Below the pieces are notes generated by a model, which saw nothing but the letters and a program-made list of their open reading frames with translations, made no database searches and was not told the DNA's origin. A DNA stretch of 64,000 bases from Marispirochaeta sp. (GTDB taxonomy: Bacteria; Spirochaetota; Spirochaetia; JC444; Marispirochaetaceae), in assembly GCF_963668165.1 (NCBI RefSeq), contig NZ_OY764209.1, positions 1,488,001-1,552,000 on the forward strand, given 5' to 3'. Positions within the stretch are counted from its first letter, which is position 1; each line of letters starts with the position of its first letter. A program made the position numbers and the translations under genes. Shown one piece after another: positions 51,721 to 60,524 of this stretch.

Positions 51721-54234
51721 ATGATTATTCATTCAACCGGTAAAGGGTTCAAGCCCGCTATTGCACTGATTCTCATCCTTTTCGCTTTAGCGCAGATTAT
51801 CCTCGCCTTTTACGGCCCCGTCAGCCTTACCCGCACCCCCAGCCTGATGGTCGCGCCTTTTTCCCATGCCGGGGCCGGGCTTAACACGGATGAAGCAGAG
51901 GAGCTCACCCGCGGTATCGAGGCGGCCTATGCCTCCGCCGGCAGCTCCAGCGTAAAACCCCAGAGACTGGTTGAGGAGTACCTGATGCCTACGGACCGCA
52001 GTCTGTCGGACATTTCGGACCGTGCTTCGGCCCTGGAGCTCGCCCGGGAACTTGGAGTATTACGCCTCGTACAGCCGGTCCTCTCTTCCTGGGACGGGGA
52101 GCTTTCTCTCTACCTGTGGCTCTACGACACTGTGGAGGGCCGGCAGATTGCCTCGCAGAGTTTCAAAGCCTCTTCCCTCGACGGACTTATCCGGAGCCTG
52201 ACCGGCCCAGAGTTCGCCGAGGCCTTCGATATTCCAGTGGCGGGGCTTACCCCTTTCGACTACAGCTTTTTCCTCTTTCTGGGGCTGGAGATATTGCTGG
52301 CATTCCTTCTTCTGCGGCCCAAACCCTGCGGTCTTTTTAACCAGTCCCTTATTATCCTTGGCGTTACCCTCTACCTCTTCGCGTTCTTTTTTGCTCGCAA
52401 CGCCAACATGGATTACGTGCAGCGTTTTGTGGCCCATGGCGGTGAGCTCAAAATGGCCGGGGACACCGCCCGGCAGCAGCTTGAGGCGGCCTTACGTTTT
52501 CTGCCCCTGCTTGTACTGAATCTTGGACTCTATCTTTTTCCGGGCGGCTCCCGGCACCAACTTTTTGCCGGCAAAAAGTTGGTGCCGGGTCGGGCTATCC
52601 GCTCCAATCCGCCTGCCGGCGGGATTTCCGCTTCTATCCCTGCCGCGGTAGAAGGTGTTGTGCGTCATACCCCGGGGCTCCTTGCGGCCTGGCTTTCCGG
52701 TCTGCTCTACACCCTGGCGCTGCCTTCATTGTTCAAACTGCAGGGAATTCCGGTATTGAGCTTCGTCGCGCTCATCCCCCTGTTTCTGTTCTGCAGAAGG
52801 GCATCCCGGGGCGAAGCGGCTGCCGCTGTCATGGCTTTTGCATCCCTGCAGGTAATGCTGATCAACTTCTGGCATTCTACATATTCCTATGTATCTTTGC
52901 CCTTTACGGTGCTTCTCTCCCTGGCCCAGTGGTTTATTTTTCTTCCCGTGCTGGTGTGGATTCTGAGGCGTCCGGGCCGCAGCTGGATTTTCCTTGTACC
53001 TTCGGCCTGGGTGGTTTTCGACTGGCTGCGGGGCATGGGTTTTCTGGCCTATCCCTGGGGTATGCTGGGGACCAGCCTCTACTCCTGGACGGTCTTTATC
53101 CAGGCTGCCTCTCTCACCGGGGTCTGGGGAATAAGCTGGCTGGTCATTGCTTTTAACGCAGTAATCGCGGAGCTGCTATCTGCGCGGGAACATCGCCGTT
53201 CACTGCTGGCGGGCGCGGCGGCCCTGCTGTTGATTCCTCTCAGCTTCGGAGTATTGACCCTGGTCTTTGCGCCGGAGCCGGAGGAGAGCATAACTGTGCT
53301 CCTGGTTCAGCATAACCGGGATCCCCGGAAGCACGACTACGCCGAAAGCCTGGATGCCCTCCTGGCCTTGAGCGAAGACGGCCTTGTCCAAGCCTCGGAG
53401 GAGGGGAAAACCGTGGACCTGGTCGCCTGGCCGGAGACCGCCTTTGTGCCGGACATACGTTTCTGGATGCGTCCGGGAAACCAGGGGCGACCGAGGAGAA
53501 AACTCGCGGAAAGGATGCTCTCCGCCGTGGACTCCTGGGACACCTGGCTTGTGACGGGAAGCTCCGACCACACCAGGCTCCCGAAGGAGGGGGATACGGA
53601 TTATCCGGAAATCAGTCACAACTCCACCTACCTGATTACCCCGGATGGGGAGATTGAGAGCATCTACCATAAAATAAAGCTGGTCCCCTTTACCGAGTAT
53701 TTTCCCTTCAAGGAGGAACTCCCCGCGGTTTACGAACAGCTTGACAAGTTCGATGTTACCGACTGGACCCCCGGCAGTGAGTCCCTGCTCCACCGGCAGC
53801 CCAAGGCGCCCTTTACCACCCCCATCTGCTTCGAGGACATCATGCCCGGGCATGTGCGCCGTTTTGTGGCGGAGGGGACCCGGCTCATCGTCAATGTCAG
53901 CAACGATTACTGGTCCCTCTCTCCGGTGGAGGGGATGCAGCATGGTGTCAACGGGCTCTTCCGGGCCGTGGAAAACAGAGTGCCCCTTGTCAGGTCCACC
54001 ACTTCGGGGCTCACGCTGGCCGCGGATCCCTGGGGCCGGGTGCTGGAAACCCTTACCTTTTATGAAGAGGGGTTCCTTCTGGCTGAGCTTCCCACAGCTC
54101 CGCCCGGGAAAACCATGTATACCCGCTTTGGTGACTGGTTTCCTCTTCTTCTTAGCATTATTATTCTTGTCTCTTCCGTAAAAAGGCTGTCCATTCGGTC
54201 CCTATTTGTTACCTTAAAAAGGCATGACGTTTAA
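51721..54234 (+). CDS. lnt: Apolipoprotein N-acyltransferase with an extra N-terminal domain
   Basis: 837 aa against the usual ~510. The Lnt core occupies ~320-837: membrane helices, then a carbon-nitrogen hydrolase domain with Glu in VAWPETAF, Lys in YHKIKLVPFTEYFPF and Cys in TPICFED. It N-acylates the lipid-bearing Cys of lipoproteins at the outer face of the inner membrane. The first ~310 residues are extra: a helix, a ~150-aa extracytoplasmic domain (LMVAPFSHAGAGLNTDEAEE; LRLVQPVLSSWDGELSLYLW) resembling TolB-N/LpoB-like folds, then three helices. A 38-bp perfect palindrome lies in the junction (residues ~277-290). It heads an operon with the PLD-VTT gene (overlap 11 bases). Confidence 0.87.
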   Translation: MIIHSTGKGFKPAIALILILFALAQIILAFYGPVSLTRTPSLMVAPFSHAGAGLNTDEAEELTRGIEAAYASAGSSSVKPQRLVEEYLMPTDRSLSDISDRASALELARELGVLRLVQPVLSSWDGELSLYLWLYDTVEGRQIASQSFKASSLDGLIRSLTGPEFAEAFDIPVAGLTPFDYSFFLFLGLEILLAFLLLRPKPCGLFNQSLIILGVTLYLFAFFFARNANMDYVQRFVAHGGELKMAGDTARQQLEAALRFLPLLVLNLGLYLFPGGSRHQLFAGKKLVPGRAIRSNPPAGGISASIPAAVEGVVRHTPGLLAAWLSGLLYTLALPSLFKLQGIPVLSFVALIPLFLFCRRASRGEAAAAVMAFASLQVMLINFWHSTYSYVSLPFTVLLSLAQWFIFLPVLVWILRRPGRSWIFLVPSAWVVFDWLRGMGFLAYPWGMLGTSLYSWTVFIQAASLTGVWGISWLVIAFNAVIAELLSAREHRRSLLAGAAALLLIPLSFGVLTLVFAPEPEESITVLLVQHNRDPRKHDYAESLDALLALSEDGLVQASEEGKTVDLVAWPETAFVPDIRFWMRPGNQGRPRRKLAERMLSAVDSWDTWLVTGSSDHTRLPKEGDTDYPEISHNSTYLITPDGEIESIYHKIKLVPFTEYFPFKEELPAVYEQLDKFDVTDWTPGSESLLHRQPKAPFTTPICFEDIMPGHVRRFVAEGTRLIVNVSNDYWSLSPVEGMQHGVNGLFRAVENRVPLVRSTTSGLTLAADPWGRVLETLTFYEEGFLLAELPTAPPGKTMYTRFGDWFPLLLSIIILVSSVKRLSIRSLFVTLKRHDV
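52551..52588. repeat. 38-bp perfect palindrome inside lnt
   Basis: CCGGCACCAACTTTTTGCC (52551-52569) is followed with no spacer by its exact complement (52570-52588). It is read in frame as part of a loop between the N-terminal extension and the Lnt core. Confidence 0.9.
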
Positions 54235-56230
54235 ACAGGACCTTCACTACGAATATATATCCACAGCTTCCAGGCTGTCATTCTTTACCTCCAGTGGTGC
54301 CTACTACTCCGCCCTGGCGGATATCCTGCCCCGGGCCAGGCGCAGGATTCTGATTGTCGGCTGGAGTTTTGATGATCGTATCCATCTTCTGCGAAATAAA
54401 GATACCGGTCCGACGGGACCGGAGCTGGGGGATCTGCTTATCTCCGCGGCAGAGAAAAACACTTCCCTGCAGATTACCCTCTGCATCTGGAAGCCCCCTT
54501 CTCTTTTTGCCGCTGATCAGCATATTACAAACAAGTTCAGGAAAAGGCTCCGCAGGGTACCGAATATCACTCTCTGCCAGTACCCCGCAGAATCTGCCTT
54601 CGCCTCGCGGCACGAAAAGTATGTTGTTGTGGACGACGTACTTGCCTTTCTTGGCGGTATAGACCTTACCCGCGAGCGCTGGGACAGTCCGGATCACCCG
54701 GCGCAGAGCGCGGGACGGGTAAATCCCGACAGCGAGCCCTACGGTCCTTATCACGATACCCATGCGGTTCTTTCCGGGCCGGTAGTCGGTGATATCCTCT
54801 CCATGGCAGAGGCGGAGTTTCCCCTTGATCTTCCCTCCGTACAAACCGCTGAGGACCTCTGGCCGAATGATGTTTCGGCGGAGGTAGAAAATGCCCGGGT
54901 AATGATCTCCCTTACCCGGGCCTCTCCGGATGCCGAGGTTGCTGATGTCCATCAGATCAAGCAGGTCTACTGTGACATGGTCGCCGATGCAAAGAATTGT
55001 ATCTTCATCGAGAATCAGTATTTCTCCAGCGATGTAATCACCGATCTTATAGTGGAAGGTCTGCGCAGCAAAGATGGGCCGGAGGTAATCATTTTCATGT
55101 CCCGGGAACTTCCGGACATGCTGGGGCGGATGACAATGGGGGTCAACGCCTCCATGCACATTGCAAAGCTAAAGGAAAATGACCTCTACGGACGCCTGGG
55201 GTTCTTTAATCTTGTCTCTTCCGATAATACGAACGTCGGGGTTAAGGTTCATTCCAAGCTGCTGATTACAGACAGCCGTTACCTTAGCCTGGGATCGGCG
55301 AACATAAATCAGCGTTCCTTCAGCTTTGACGATGAAGTTAATATCATCATCGATGCCGCGGAAACCGGCGAGCCGCAGTGCGTTGGAAATCTGGAAGAGC
55401 GTATTCTCGGGCAGCATTGCGGGCTAAGCGTAGAAGAGTGGCGGACGCTTGTGGCGCACCATGATGGTTCCCGGCTAAAGGCCTTGCGGGAACACAGTAC
55501 ATCCCGGGACGGGTTGGAAGAGGGGAAGGATTTTCTGCCTCCCGACTCGGTTCCCAGGGAGATCCTTAACTATTTTGATATGGAAGGGGCACCCCAGCCG
55601 GAGGAGGCATTGCACACCATGACAAAGGATCAGCCCAGGGGTTTTATTTACCGTACCAGGAAGATCTGGGGTCTGCTGCTTTTATCCGCGGCAGTGCTGG
55701 GAGCTGTTTTCTTTTTCGCCAGAACCGATATAGATATTCGGCAGGTTCTAGGAGCAATAACTCAGCTCAACGAAACCAGGCCTGTTATAGCGGCTCTGTT
55801 GACAATCGCCTCCTTCTGGTTCGCCATGCTGGTGTTTGTCTCTATTACAATTCCCATTGTCTCCTTTGCCGCTCTGCATGGACCCTGGTTCGGTATTCTC
55901 TATTCCTCTTTGGGGGTTTTCTCCGGGGCTGCTATTTTCTACGGGCTTGGTCTTTTGCTCCACAACAGCAGCTGGTTCGAGCGCTACAAGGCAGTCAGGC
56001 GGGTGAAAAAGCAGTTCGAAAAGATCCGCCCCTACGGTTTCTGGGCTGTGGCCATCTCCCGTATGATTCCCTCCGGGCCTTTTCTGGTGGTAAACCTGGT
56101 TACCGGAATGCTCGGTTTCAAGCCTTCCCAGTTTAGTGCCGGGTCCTTGATTGGCCTGATGCCCGGTATTGTCGTTTTTACCCTTTTCGGTGAGACAATC
56201 AGGAATGTCTTTACCAATCCGGCTGGATGA
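54224..56230 (+). CDS. Phospholipase D-like protein fused to a VTT/DedA membrane domain
   Basis: 668 aa. Two HKD motifs mark a PLD/cardiolipin synthase-type catalytic pair: SRHEKYVVVDD with GGIDL (~130-145) and KVHSKLLITD with GSANINQRSF (~345-365). Residues ~475-668 are five or so helices of a VTT (SNARE-associated/DedA) domain: FAALHGPWFGILYSSLGVFS GAAIF and ISRMIPSGPFLVVNLVTGML G. PLD-VTT fusions should act on membrane phospholipids, cutting or transferring head groups. Start overlaps lnt's stop; stop overlaps the next small gene (ATGA). Confidence 0.88.
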   Translation: MTFKQDLHYEYISTASRLSFFTSSGAYYSALADILPRARRRILIVGWSFDDRIHLLRNKDTGPTGPELGDLLISAAEKNTSLQITLCIWKPPSLFAADQHITNKFRKRLRRVPNITLCQYPAESAFASRHEKYVVVDDVLAFLGGIDLTRERWDSPDHPAQSAGRVNPDSEPYGPYHDTHAVLSGPVVGDILSMAEAEFPLDLPSVQTAEDLWPNDVSAEVENARVMISLTRASPDAEVADVHQIKQVYCDMVADAKNCIFIENQYFSSDVITDLIVEGLRSKDGPEVIIFMSRELPDMLGRMTMGVNASMHIAKLKENDLYGRLGFFNLVSSDNTNVGVKVHSKLLITDSRYLSLGSANINQRSFSFDDEVNIIIDAAETGEPQCVGNLEERILGQHCGLSVEEWRTLVAHHDGSRLKALREHSTSRDGLEEGKDFLPPDSVPREILNYFDMEGAPQPEEALHTMTKDQPRGFIYRTRKIWGLLLLSAAVLGAVFFFARTDIDIRQVLGAITQLNETRPVIAALLTIASFWFAMLVFVSITIPIVSFAALHGPWFGILYSSLGVFSGAAIFYGLGLLLHNSSWFERYKAVRRVKKQFEKIRPYGFWAVAISRMIPSGPFLVVNLVTGMLGFKPSQFSAGSLIGLMPGIVVFTLFGETIRNVFTNPAG

Positions 56231-56340
56231 ACATCCTCTGGTTCCTTCTGCTGCTGGCTGCCTATTTTGGCCTGATGACGGGAATTGTCTCCCTGGTAAA
56301 AAAGATCACCGGTTTGAAGAAAAATGGGTCCGCAGAATAA
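56227..56340 (+). CDS. 37-aa single-helix membrane protein
   Basis: MNILWFLLLLAAYFGLMTGI followed by a basic tail KKITGLKKNG. The start overlaps the PLD-VTT stop (ATGA) and the stop ends one base before the next ATG, so it is tightly embedded in the operon. One hydrophobic helix with a positively charged end fits a small regulatory or structural membrane peptide. No family recognised. Confidence 0.6.
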   Translation: MNILWFLLLLAAYFGLMTGIVSLVKKITGLKKNGSAE

Positions 56341-56341
56341 C

Positions 56342-57058
56342 ATGCGTATTATGACCTATAATCTCCACGGCTGTATTGGTACCGACGGCTGCTATGATCC
56401 AGAGCATATTCTAAGGGTGATTCAAGAGACAACGCCGGATATTCTTGGCATGCAGGAGGTTCGAAGGAATACCGGTACAGGCTGTGAGCTTCTGGATCTC
56501 CTGCAGTCGGCCTTTCCGGATTACCACCTTATTTTCGGAAAAACCCTTAAGGATACCAGGGGAGACTTCGGCAACGCCCTGTTGTCCAGGTATCCGGTCG
56601 CAGAGTACCTGGATGTCGATCTTGAGGAGATCGCCGGATATTCGGGAAGACTGATACGGCCGGAAGCCCGGCGGGCAATCTTCGCCAGACTGGATATCGG
56701 TTTTGTCCGGCTATGGGTCGTGGTAACCCACCTGGATCTGCGAAAACGTGTAAGAAGAGGTCAGGGAAAGCTTCTTGTGGAGGCAATTCTTCGCTATACC
56801 AATCCTTCAGAGAAAGGAGTAGTTTTTATGGGGGACCTTAACGAATGGCGCCTGCCCAACGCCTTTCTGCGCCACCTGGATAAGCTCTTTTCCAGGCATA
56901 CTATACGGCGCAGTTTCCCTTCCCGGTTTCCCTTGCTTCCCCTGGACCGTATCTGGATGAGCAGCCGGCTCAAACAGCACCAAATCAAGGCTCACAGGAG
57001 CAGGCTCTCCCGGCGAGCCTCGGACCATCTGCCCCTGTACGCGGACGTATCGCTCTAA
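56342..57058 (+). CDS. Endonuclease/exonuclease/phosphatase (EEP) family protein
   Basis: 238 aa. EEP motifs in order: RIMTYNLHGC, DILGMQEVR, WVVVTHLDL, VVFMGDLNEW and RASDHLPLYADV, with metal and catalytic residues Asn, Glu, Asp/Asn and the final Asp-His. Next to phospholipid genes a phosphodiesterase acting on lipid head groups is as likely as a nuclease. ATG 56342 follows the small ORF; an in-frame ATG at 56324 would overlap it. It is convergent with the NifX-like gene (4-base overlap of stops). Confidence 0.85.
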   Translation: MRIMTYNLHGCIGTDGCYDPEHILRVIQETTPDILGMQEVRRNTGTGCELLDLLQSAFPDYHLIFGKTLKDTRGDFGNALLSRYPVAEYLDVDLEEIAGYSGRLIRPEARRAIFARLDIGFVRLWVVVTHLDLRKRVRRGQGKLLVEAILRYTNPSEKGVVFMGDLNEWRLPNAFLRHLDKLFSRHTIRRSFPSRFPLLPLDRIWMSSRLKQHQIKAHRSRLSRRASDHLPLYADVSL

Positions 57059-57501
57059 TTTTTCCTGCCTTCGATTCCCGGCCTGTGAAGTATCATGTGG
57101 CCCCGCTCTTCACCGGCATCCAGAAGCTCCTGGGCCTCCCCGAGGCGCTTCCCGAGCTCTGAGAGGGCCTCGTCTATTCTTTCGCTGTGGCTTACGACGA
57201 CTGCAAATTTCCGCCGCATCTTTACCACATTGGGCCCGATGCTGCGGCCCATGATTATGTTGACCCCCTTTTCCCTGAGGACGGGGGCTATCTTTCCCGG
57301 TTTCTTTTCATCATGTTCCAGCTCATCGGTCCCCGCATCCCCGGTGGATGCGGGATTCGGGACCCGGTCGATCTTTTCTGCCTTCTCCGAGGAGGAAACC
57401 CGCCAGATATCATACCAGCGGGATTCTCCGAAATGATTCTCCGTAAAGCGGCTTCCGTCGTCCGAATCGGTGCCGCAGGCTACAAGGTACCGCGTTTCCA
57501 T
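57055..57501 (-). CDS. NifX/NifB-domain (dinitrogenase FeMo-cofactor-like) protein
   Basis: 148 aa. ACGTDSDDGSRFTENHFGES near the start and VLREKGVNIIMGRSIGPNVV match PF02579. Outside nitrogen fixation, such proteins occur with DUF134 genes and are thought to bind metal clusters. The start shares one base with the stop of the FAD reductase (TAATG), so translation is coupled. Confidence 0.8.
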   Translation of the reverse strand: METRYLVACGTDSDDGSRFTENHFGESRWYDIWRVSSSEKAEKIDRVPNPASTGDAGTDELEHDEKKPGKIAPVLREKGVNIIMGRSIGPNVVKMRRKFAVVVSHSERIDEALSELGKRLGEAQELLDAGEERGHMILHRPGIEGRKN

Positions 57502-58877
57502 TACCGGGCCTCGGCGACGGCGGCGGGTTCCCTGACTGGAGCACTCATCTGAGTGGAAAGCTCCTCCGCCGCTTTTACCAGCAGGTTGTGGGCCGGATAG
57601 AAGGACTGCCAGGGCTGACTGGAATAGCTGAAATTCAGGAGGTCTTCAACGTTCAAGCCGAACTGAATGGCCATGCTCATCTGGTCAACCTTGTCGGTAA
57701 CCGGCTGTCCGCTCACGATCTGGCCGCCGATAATCATTCCGCTCACACGGTCCGCCAGCAGCTTGAGGCGCGCCTTCTTTGCGCCCGGCATTATGGGAAA
57801 GATGGTTGTAAACTCGGAGTAGCCGCAGATAACCTGGAAGTGTCGTTTTGCCTCTTCTTCCTTCATACCCGTTCCGCCGATAAAGAGTTCCCCCGCCTTG
57901 GTGGCCGCACCGTTAATAAAGCCCGGATACTCCCGGTCCTCACCCTTCAGGTTGGCCGCCAGGACTCGACCCATGGGAACCGCGTTTGTAGCCAGTTTTC
58001 CCCCGACGGGCTCACCGGTAATGGCGCTGGTAAAGGAGACGCAGTCCCCAACGGCGTAGACATCCTCGATACTGGTACACATCCGGCTGTCCACGATAAT
58101 CCCGTCCCGGGCCATTTCGAGACCGCTGCCTTCGAAGAGGGATACCGCCGGTCGCATCCCGACGGCGAAAACGACCAGGTCAGCCTTCTCGGTGCTGCCG
58201 TCGTCGAATACAACCCCGCCTATACGTGCAGGGTTATCCTCCCGGGCTGTAAGTTCCCGGGCTTTGCGGCCCAGCTTGAGCCGGATGCTCAGCCTCTGCA
58301 GCTCTTCCGCGGCGGGAGCGGTCATTTCCGGGTCGGCGAGGTTGGGAAGGACGGAATCCGCCATATCCGCCAGAACAGTATGTACCCCGCGGGCCGCCAG
58401 GGCCTGGACGAGTTCCACGCCGATGGCTCCCGCCCCGACGACCACGGCGTTTTCTATGCCTTCTTCCACCATGGAAGCGACCTTGAACATGTCCTCTTCC
58501 TTTTTGAAGGTGCTAACACCTTCAAGATCATGCCCTTTCAGGGGAGGCAGTACCGGTTCCGCGCCGGTGGCGATAACCAGCTTTTCCCAGGAATATATGT
58601 TCCCCGATTGGGTGCTGACGGTCTTTTCCTCAAAATCGACTCCCAAGACGGTGTCCCGGATCAGTCGCGCCCCGGTCTCGGTAACCAGTGTATCCGCCTT
58701 CAGGGTCTTTTCCGGCTGCAGCAGTCCTTCCACGGCATAGGGCATGGCGCAGTAGATCATGGAGTGGTTCTCCGGCCGGATTACCCCCATTCGTACCCGG
58801 GACCCGAGCCCTTTCACCATGGTTATCGCGGCGGGTCCTCCGCCGATTACCAGTACCTCAAAGTGTTCATTCTTCAT
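57501..58877 (-). CDS. FAD-dependent pyridine nucleotide-disulfide reductase (CoA-disulfide reductase/NADH oxidase type)
   Basis: 458 aa. FAD fold FEVLVIGGGPAAITMVKGLG; a redox Cys in SMIYCAMPYAVEG, the position used by CoA-disulfide and NADH oxidases; NAD fold NAVVVGAGAIGVELVQALA; second FAD motif DVYAVGDCVSF; and a C-terminal dimerisation domain. The reaction could be disulfide, persulfide or oxygen reduction. ATG 58877 is supported by AAGGAG; it lies inside the DUF134 gene's 3' end, indicating coupling. Confidence 0.85.
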   Translation of the reverse strand: MKNEHFEVLVIGGGPAAITMVKGLGSRVRMGVIRPENHSMIYCAMPYAVEGLLQPEKTLKADTLVTETGARLIRDTVLGVDFEEKTVSTQSGNIYSWEKLVIATGAEPVLPPLKGHDLEGVSTFKKEEDMFKVASMVEEGIENAVVVGAGAIGVELVQALAARGVHTVLADMADSVLPNLADPEMTAPAAEELQRLSIRLKLGRKARELTAREDNPARIGGVVFDDGSTEKADLVVFAVGMRPAVSLFEGSGLEMARDGIIVDSRMCTSIEDVYAVGDCVSFTSAITGEPVGGKLATNAVPMGRVLAANLKGEDREYPGFINGAATKAGELFIGGTGMKEEEAKRHFQVICGYSEFTTIFPIMPGAKKARLKLLADRVSGMIIGGQIVSGQPVTDKVDQMSMAIQFGLNVEDLLNFSYSSQPWQSFYPAHNLLVKAAEELSTQMSAPVREPAAVAEAR

Positions 58878-59199
58878 TTTCTTCTCCTTCATCGAGTATG
58901 ATCATCTCACCCCGCAAAATTGCCCCCGCCACTTTTCCCCGTCCGGACTGAAGCAGCCGCTGCACGGTTCCGCGGCTTACCTCCATGGTGTCGGCGGCTT
59001 CAATCTGGCTCAGGTTTTCCAGGTCGCAGAGCCGCATGGCTTCGAACTCGTCAATGTGCAGGATCTGCCGCTTCAGTTCGGATCCGGGTATTCCCGCGGG
59101 TTTGAAGCGGCGCAGCTCTCCAACGGGCCGGTATCGGCGGGTCTTCTTCGGCGCTCCGGGTCTCCTGGTTTCGGGGATTTCAGAATTGTGCATATGCAC
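58867..59199 (-). CDS. DUF134 (UPF0251) DNA-binding protein
   Basis: 110 aa. RRYRPVGELRRFKPAGIPGS and LKRQILHIDEFEAMRLCDLE followed by a helix-turn-helix (LSQIEAADTMEVSRGTVQRL LQSGRGKVAGAIL) define DUF134. First gene of the operon DUF134-FAD reductase-NifX; probably its regulator, perhaps of metal or redox status. Its AT-rich upstream region is shared with the divergent MFS gene. Confidence 0.88.
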   Translation of the reverse strand: MHMHNSEIPETRRPGAPKKTRRYRPVGELRRFKPAGIPGSELKRQILHIDEFEAMRLCDLENLSQIEAADTMEVSRGTVQRLLQSGRGKVAGAILRGEMIILDEGEENEE

Positions 59200-59279
59200 A
59201 TAATAAAATATCTATATAAAAAGGTCAATATAATGCAATTCCCTTGTCTTCTCCGTCTTTCTTTGAGTAGTATCCCTGT

Positions 59280-60524
59280 ATGCCCGATTTACCCATGGAA
59301 AAGAGAAACTACTTCGGTTTTCTCTGGCACGCTGTTTTTCTCTCCATAACCATTACTTTCACCGAGGTTAATACGGTAATCCCGGCGATGATTCTCCAGA
59401 TTGGAGGAGGGGAGCTCCAGGTCGGGATTGCCAGCGCCATAATGATCGGTGTGCCCCTCATTGCCCAGCTGAACTTCTCCGGCTTTCTCCACGGGAGGGC
59501 CCGGAAAAAACCCTACATGCTGCTGGGTATTAACCTGCGGATTCTCTCGTTGATTTTGATTGCACTTACCATGCTCTCCATCGCCCGGCTCAGTGTTTTC
59601 CAGGGGCTTCTGATTATTTATTCGGAGCTCCTGCTGTTTACCGTGAGCGGTGCATTCGCAAGTGTCTCCTATGTGGACCTGATCGGTAAAAGCTTTTCCG
59701 CCGAATTGCGGAGGCGCTTTTTTACCCGCAAGCAGATCATCTCCAGCGTCGGTATCCTGGTCTCCGCGCTAATAGCACGGCAGGTGCTCGCTGCGACCAG
59801 CTATCCGGTAAGCTACGGGGTCCTCTTTTTTGCTGCCGGAGGGGTTTTATTGATAGCCAGTGCCGGCTTCTGGCGTATTTACGAACCCTCCGTACAGAAG
59901 CGGAGTAAAAGCGCCGGATACCTGAAGACTCTGGCCTCCCTGCCCGGAGTACTGAAGCGGGACCCAAATCTCCGGACCTACCTTTTCTATCTCAACTCAG
60001 TCGGGATTCATGTTGCCTTGATCCCCTTTTATGTCTCTCTTGCAAAGCTCCGCTACAGCCTGGATCCAGCCCTGGCAGGGAATCTCATGTTTTTTCAGAT
60101 CAGCGGGATGGTAGTATCGAGCTTGCTCTGGCCCCGGGTCGTGCGCCGGGGAGGATTCAGGGCCATGCTTCGGATATGGTCGGGATTTTCGTTCGTGCTC
60201 CCTCTGGCGGCCCTGGGAATCGCCTGGTTTCTTCCCATGCCTTTCTATCTGATGCTCTTCTTCTTTGTGGGGGTCGTAGTCAGCGCTCGTACCGTAAGCC
60301 GGGACGCCATTACAGTTGAACTCTCAACCGAGGAGAACAGGGTACTCTATGCCGGAATCATCGGGACACTGAATCTCTCCATCGTAGTAGTTCCCATCTT
60401 GCTGGGAACGCTGATCGCTGCTCTCGGTTATCCTGTTGTTTTTGTTGCAGCGGCCTTTGCGTCACTGCTTTCTTTTTGTTTTCTCCGCTGCCTGGAATGT
60501 CCAGTGGATTATGAAGAGGCCTGA
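59280..60524 (+). CDS. MFS transporter
   Basis: 414 aa, ~12 helices. LQIGGGELQVGIASAIMIGVPLIAQL and a loop HGRARKKPYML resemble the MFS loop 2-3 motif; SAGYLKTLASLPGVLKRDPN is the central cytoplasmic loop. Substrate unknown. It is divergent from the DUF134 operon and convergent with a broken kinase. Confidence 0.8.
   Translation: MPDLPMEKRNYFGFLWHAVFLSITITFTEVNTVIPAMILQIGGGELQVGIASAIMIGVPLIAQLNFSGFLHGRARKKPYMLLGINLRILSLILIALTMLSIARLSVFQGLLIIYSELLLFTVSGAFASVSYVDLIGKSFSAELRRRFFTRKQIISSVGILVSALIARQVLAATSYPVSYGVLFFAAGGVLLIASAGFWRIYEPSVQKRSKSAGYLKTLASLPGVLKRDPNLRTYLFYLNSVGIHVALIPFYVSLAKLRYSLDPALAGNLMFFQISGMVVSSLLWPRVVRRGGFRAMLRIWSGFSFVLPLAALGIAWFLPMPFYLMLFFFVGVVVSARTVSRDAITVELSTEENRVLYAGIIGTLNLSIVVVPILLGTLIAALGYPVVFVAAAFASLLSFCFLRCLECPVDYEEA

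Noticed and set aside
57588..58901. 437-codon + strand ORF antisense to the FAD reductase
   Set aside because: His/Gly/Asp-rich shadow of the conserved minus-strand enzyme.
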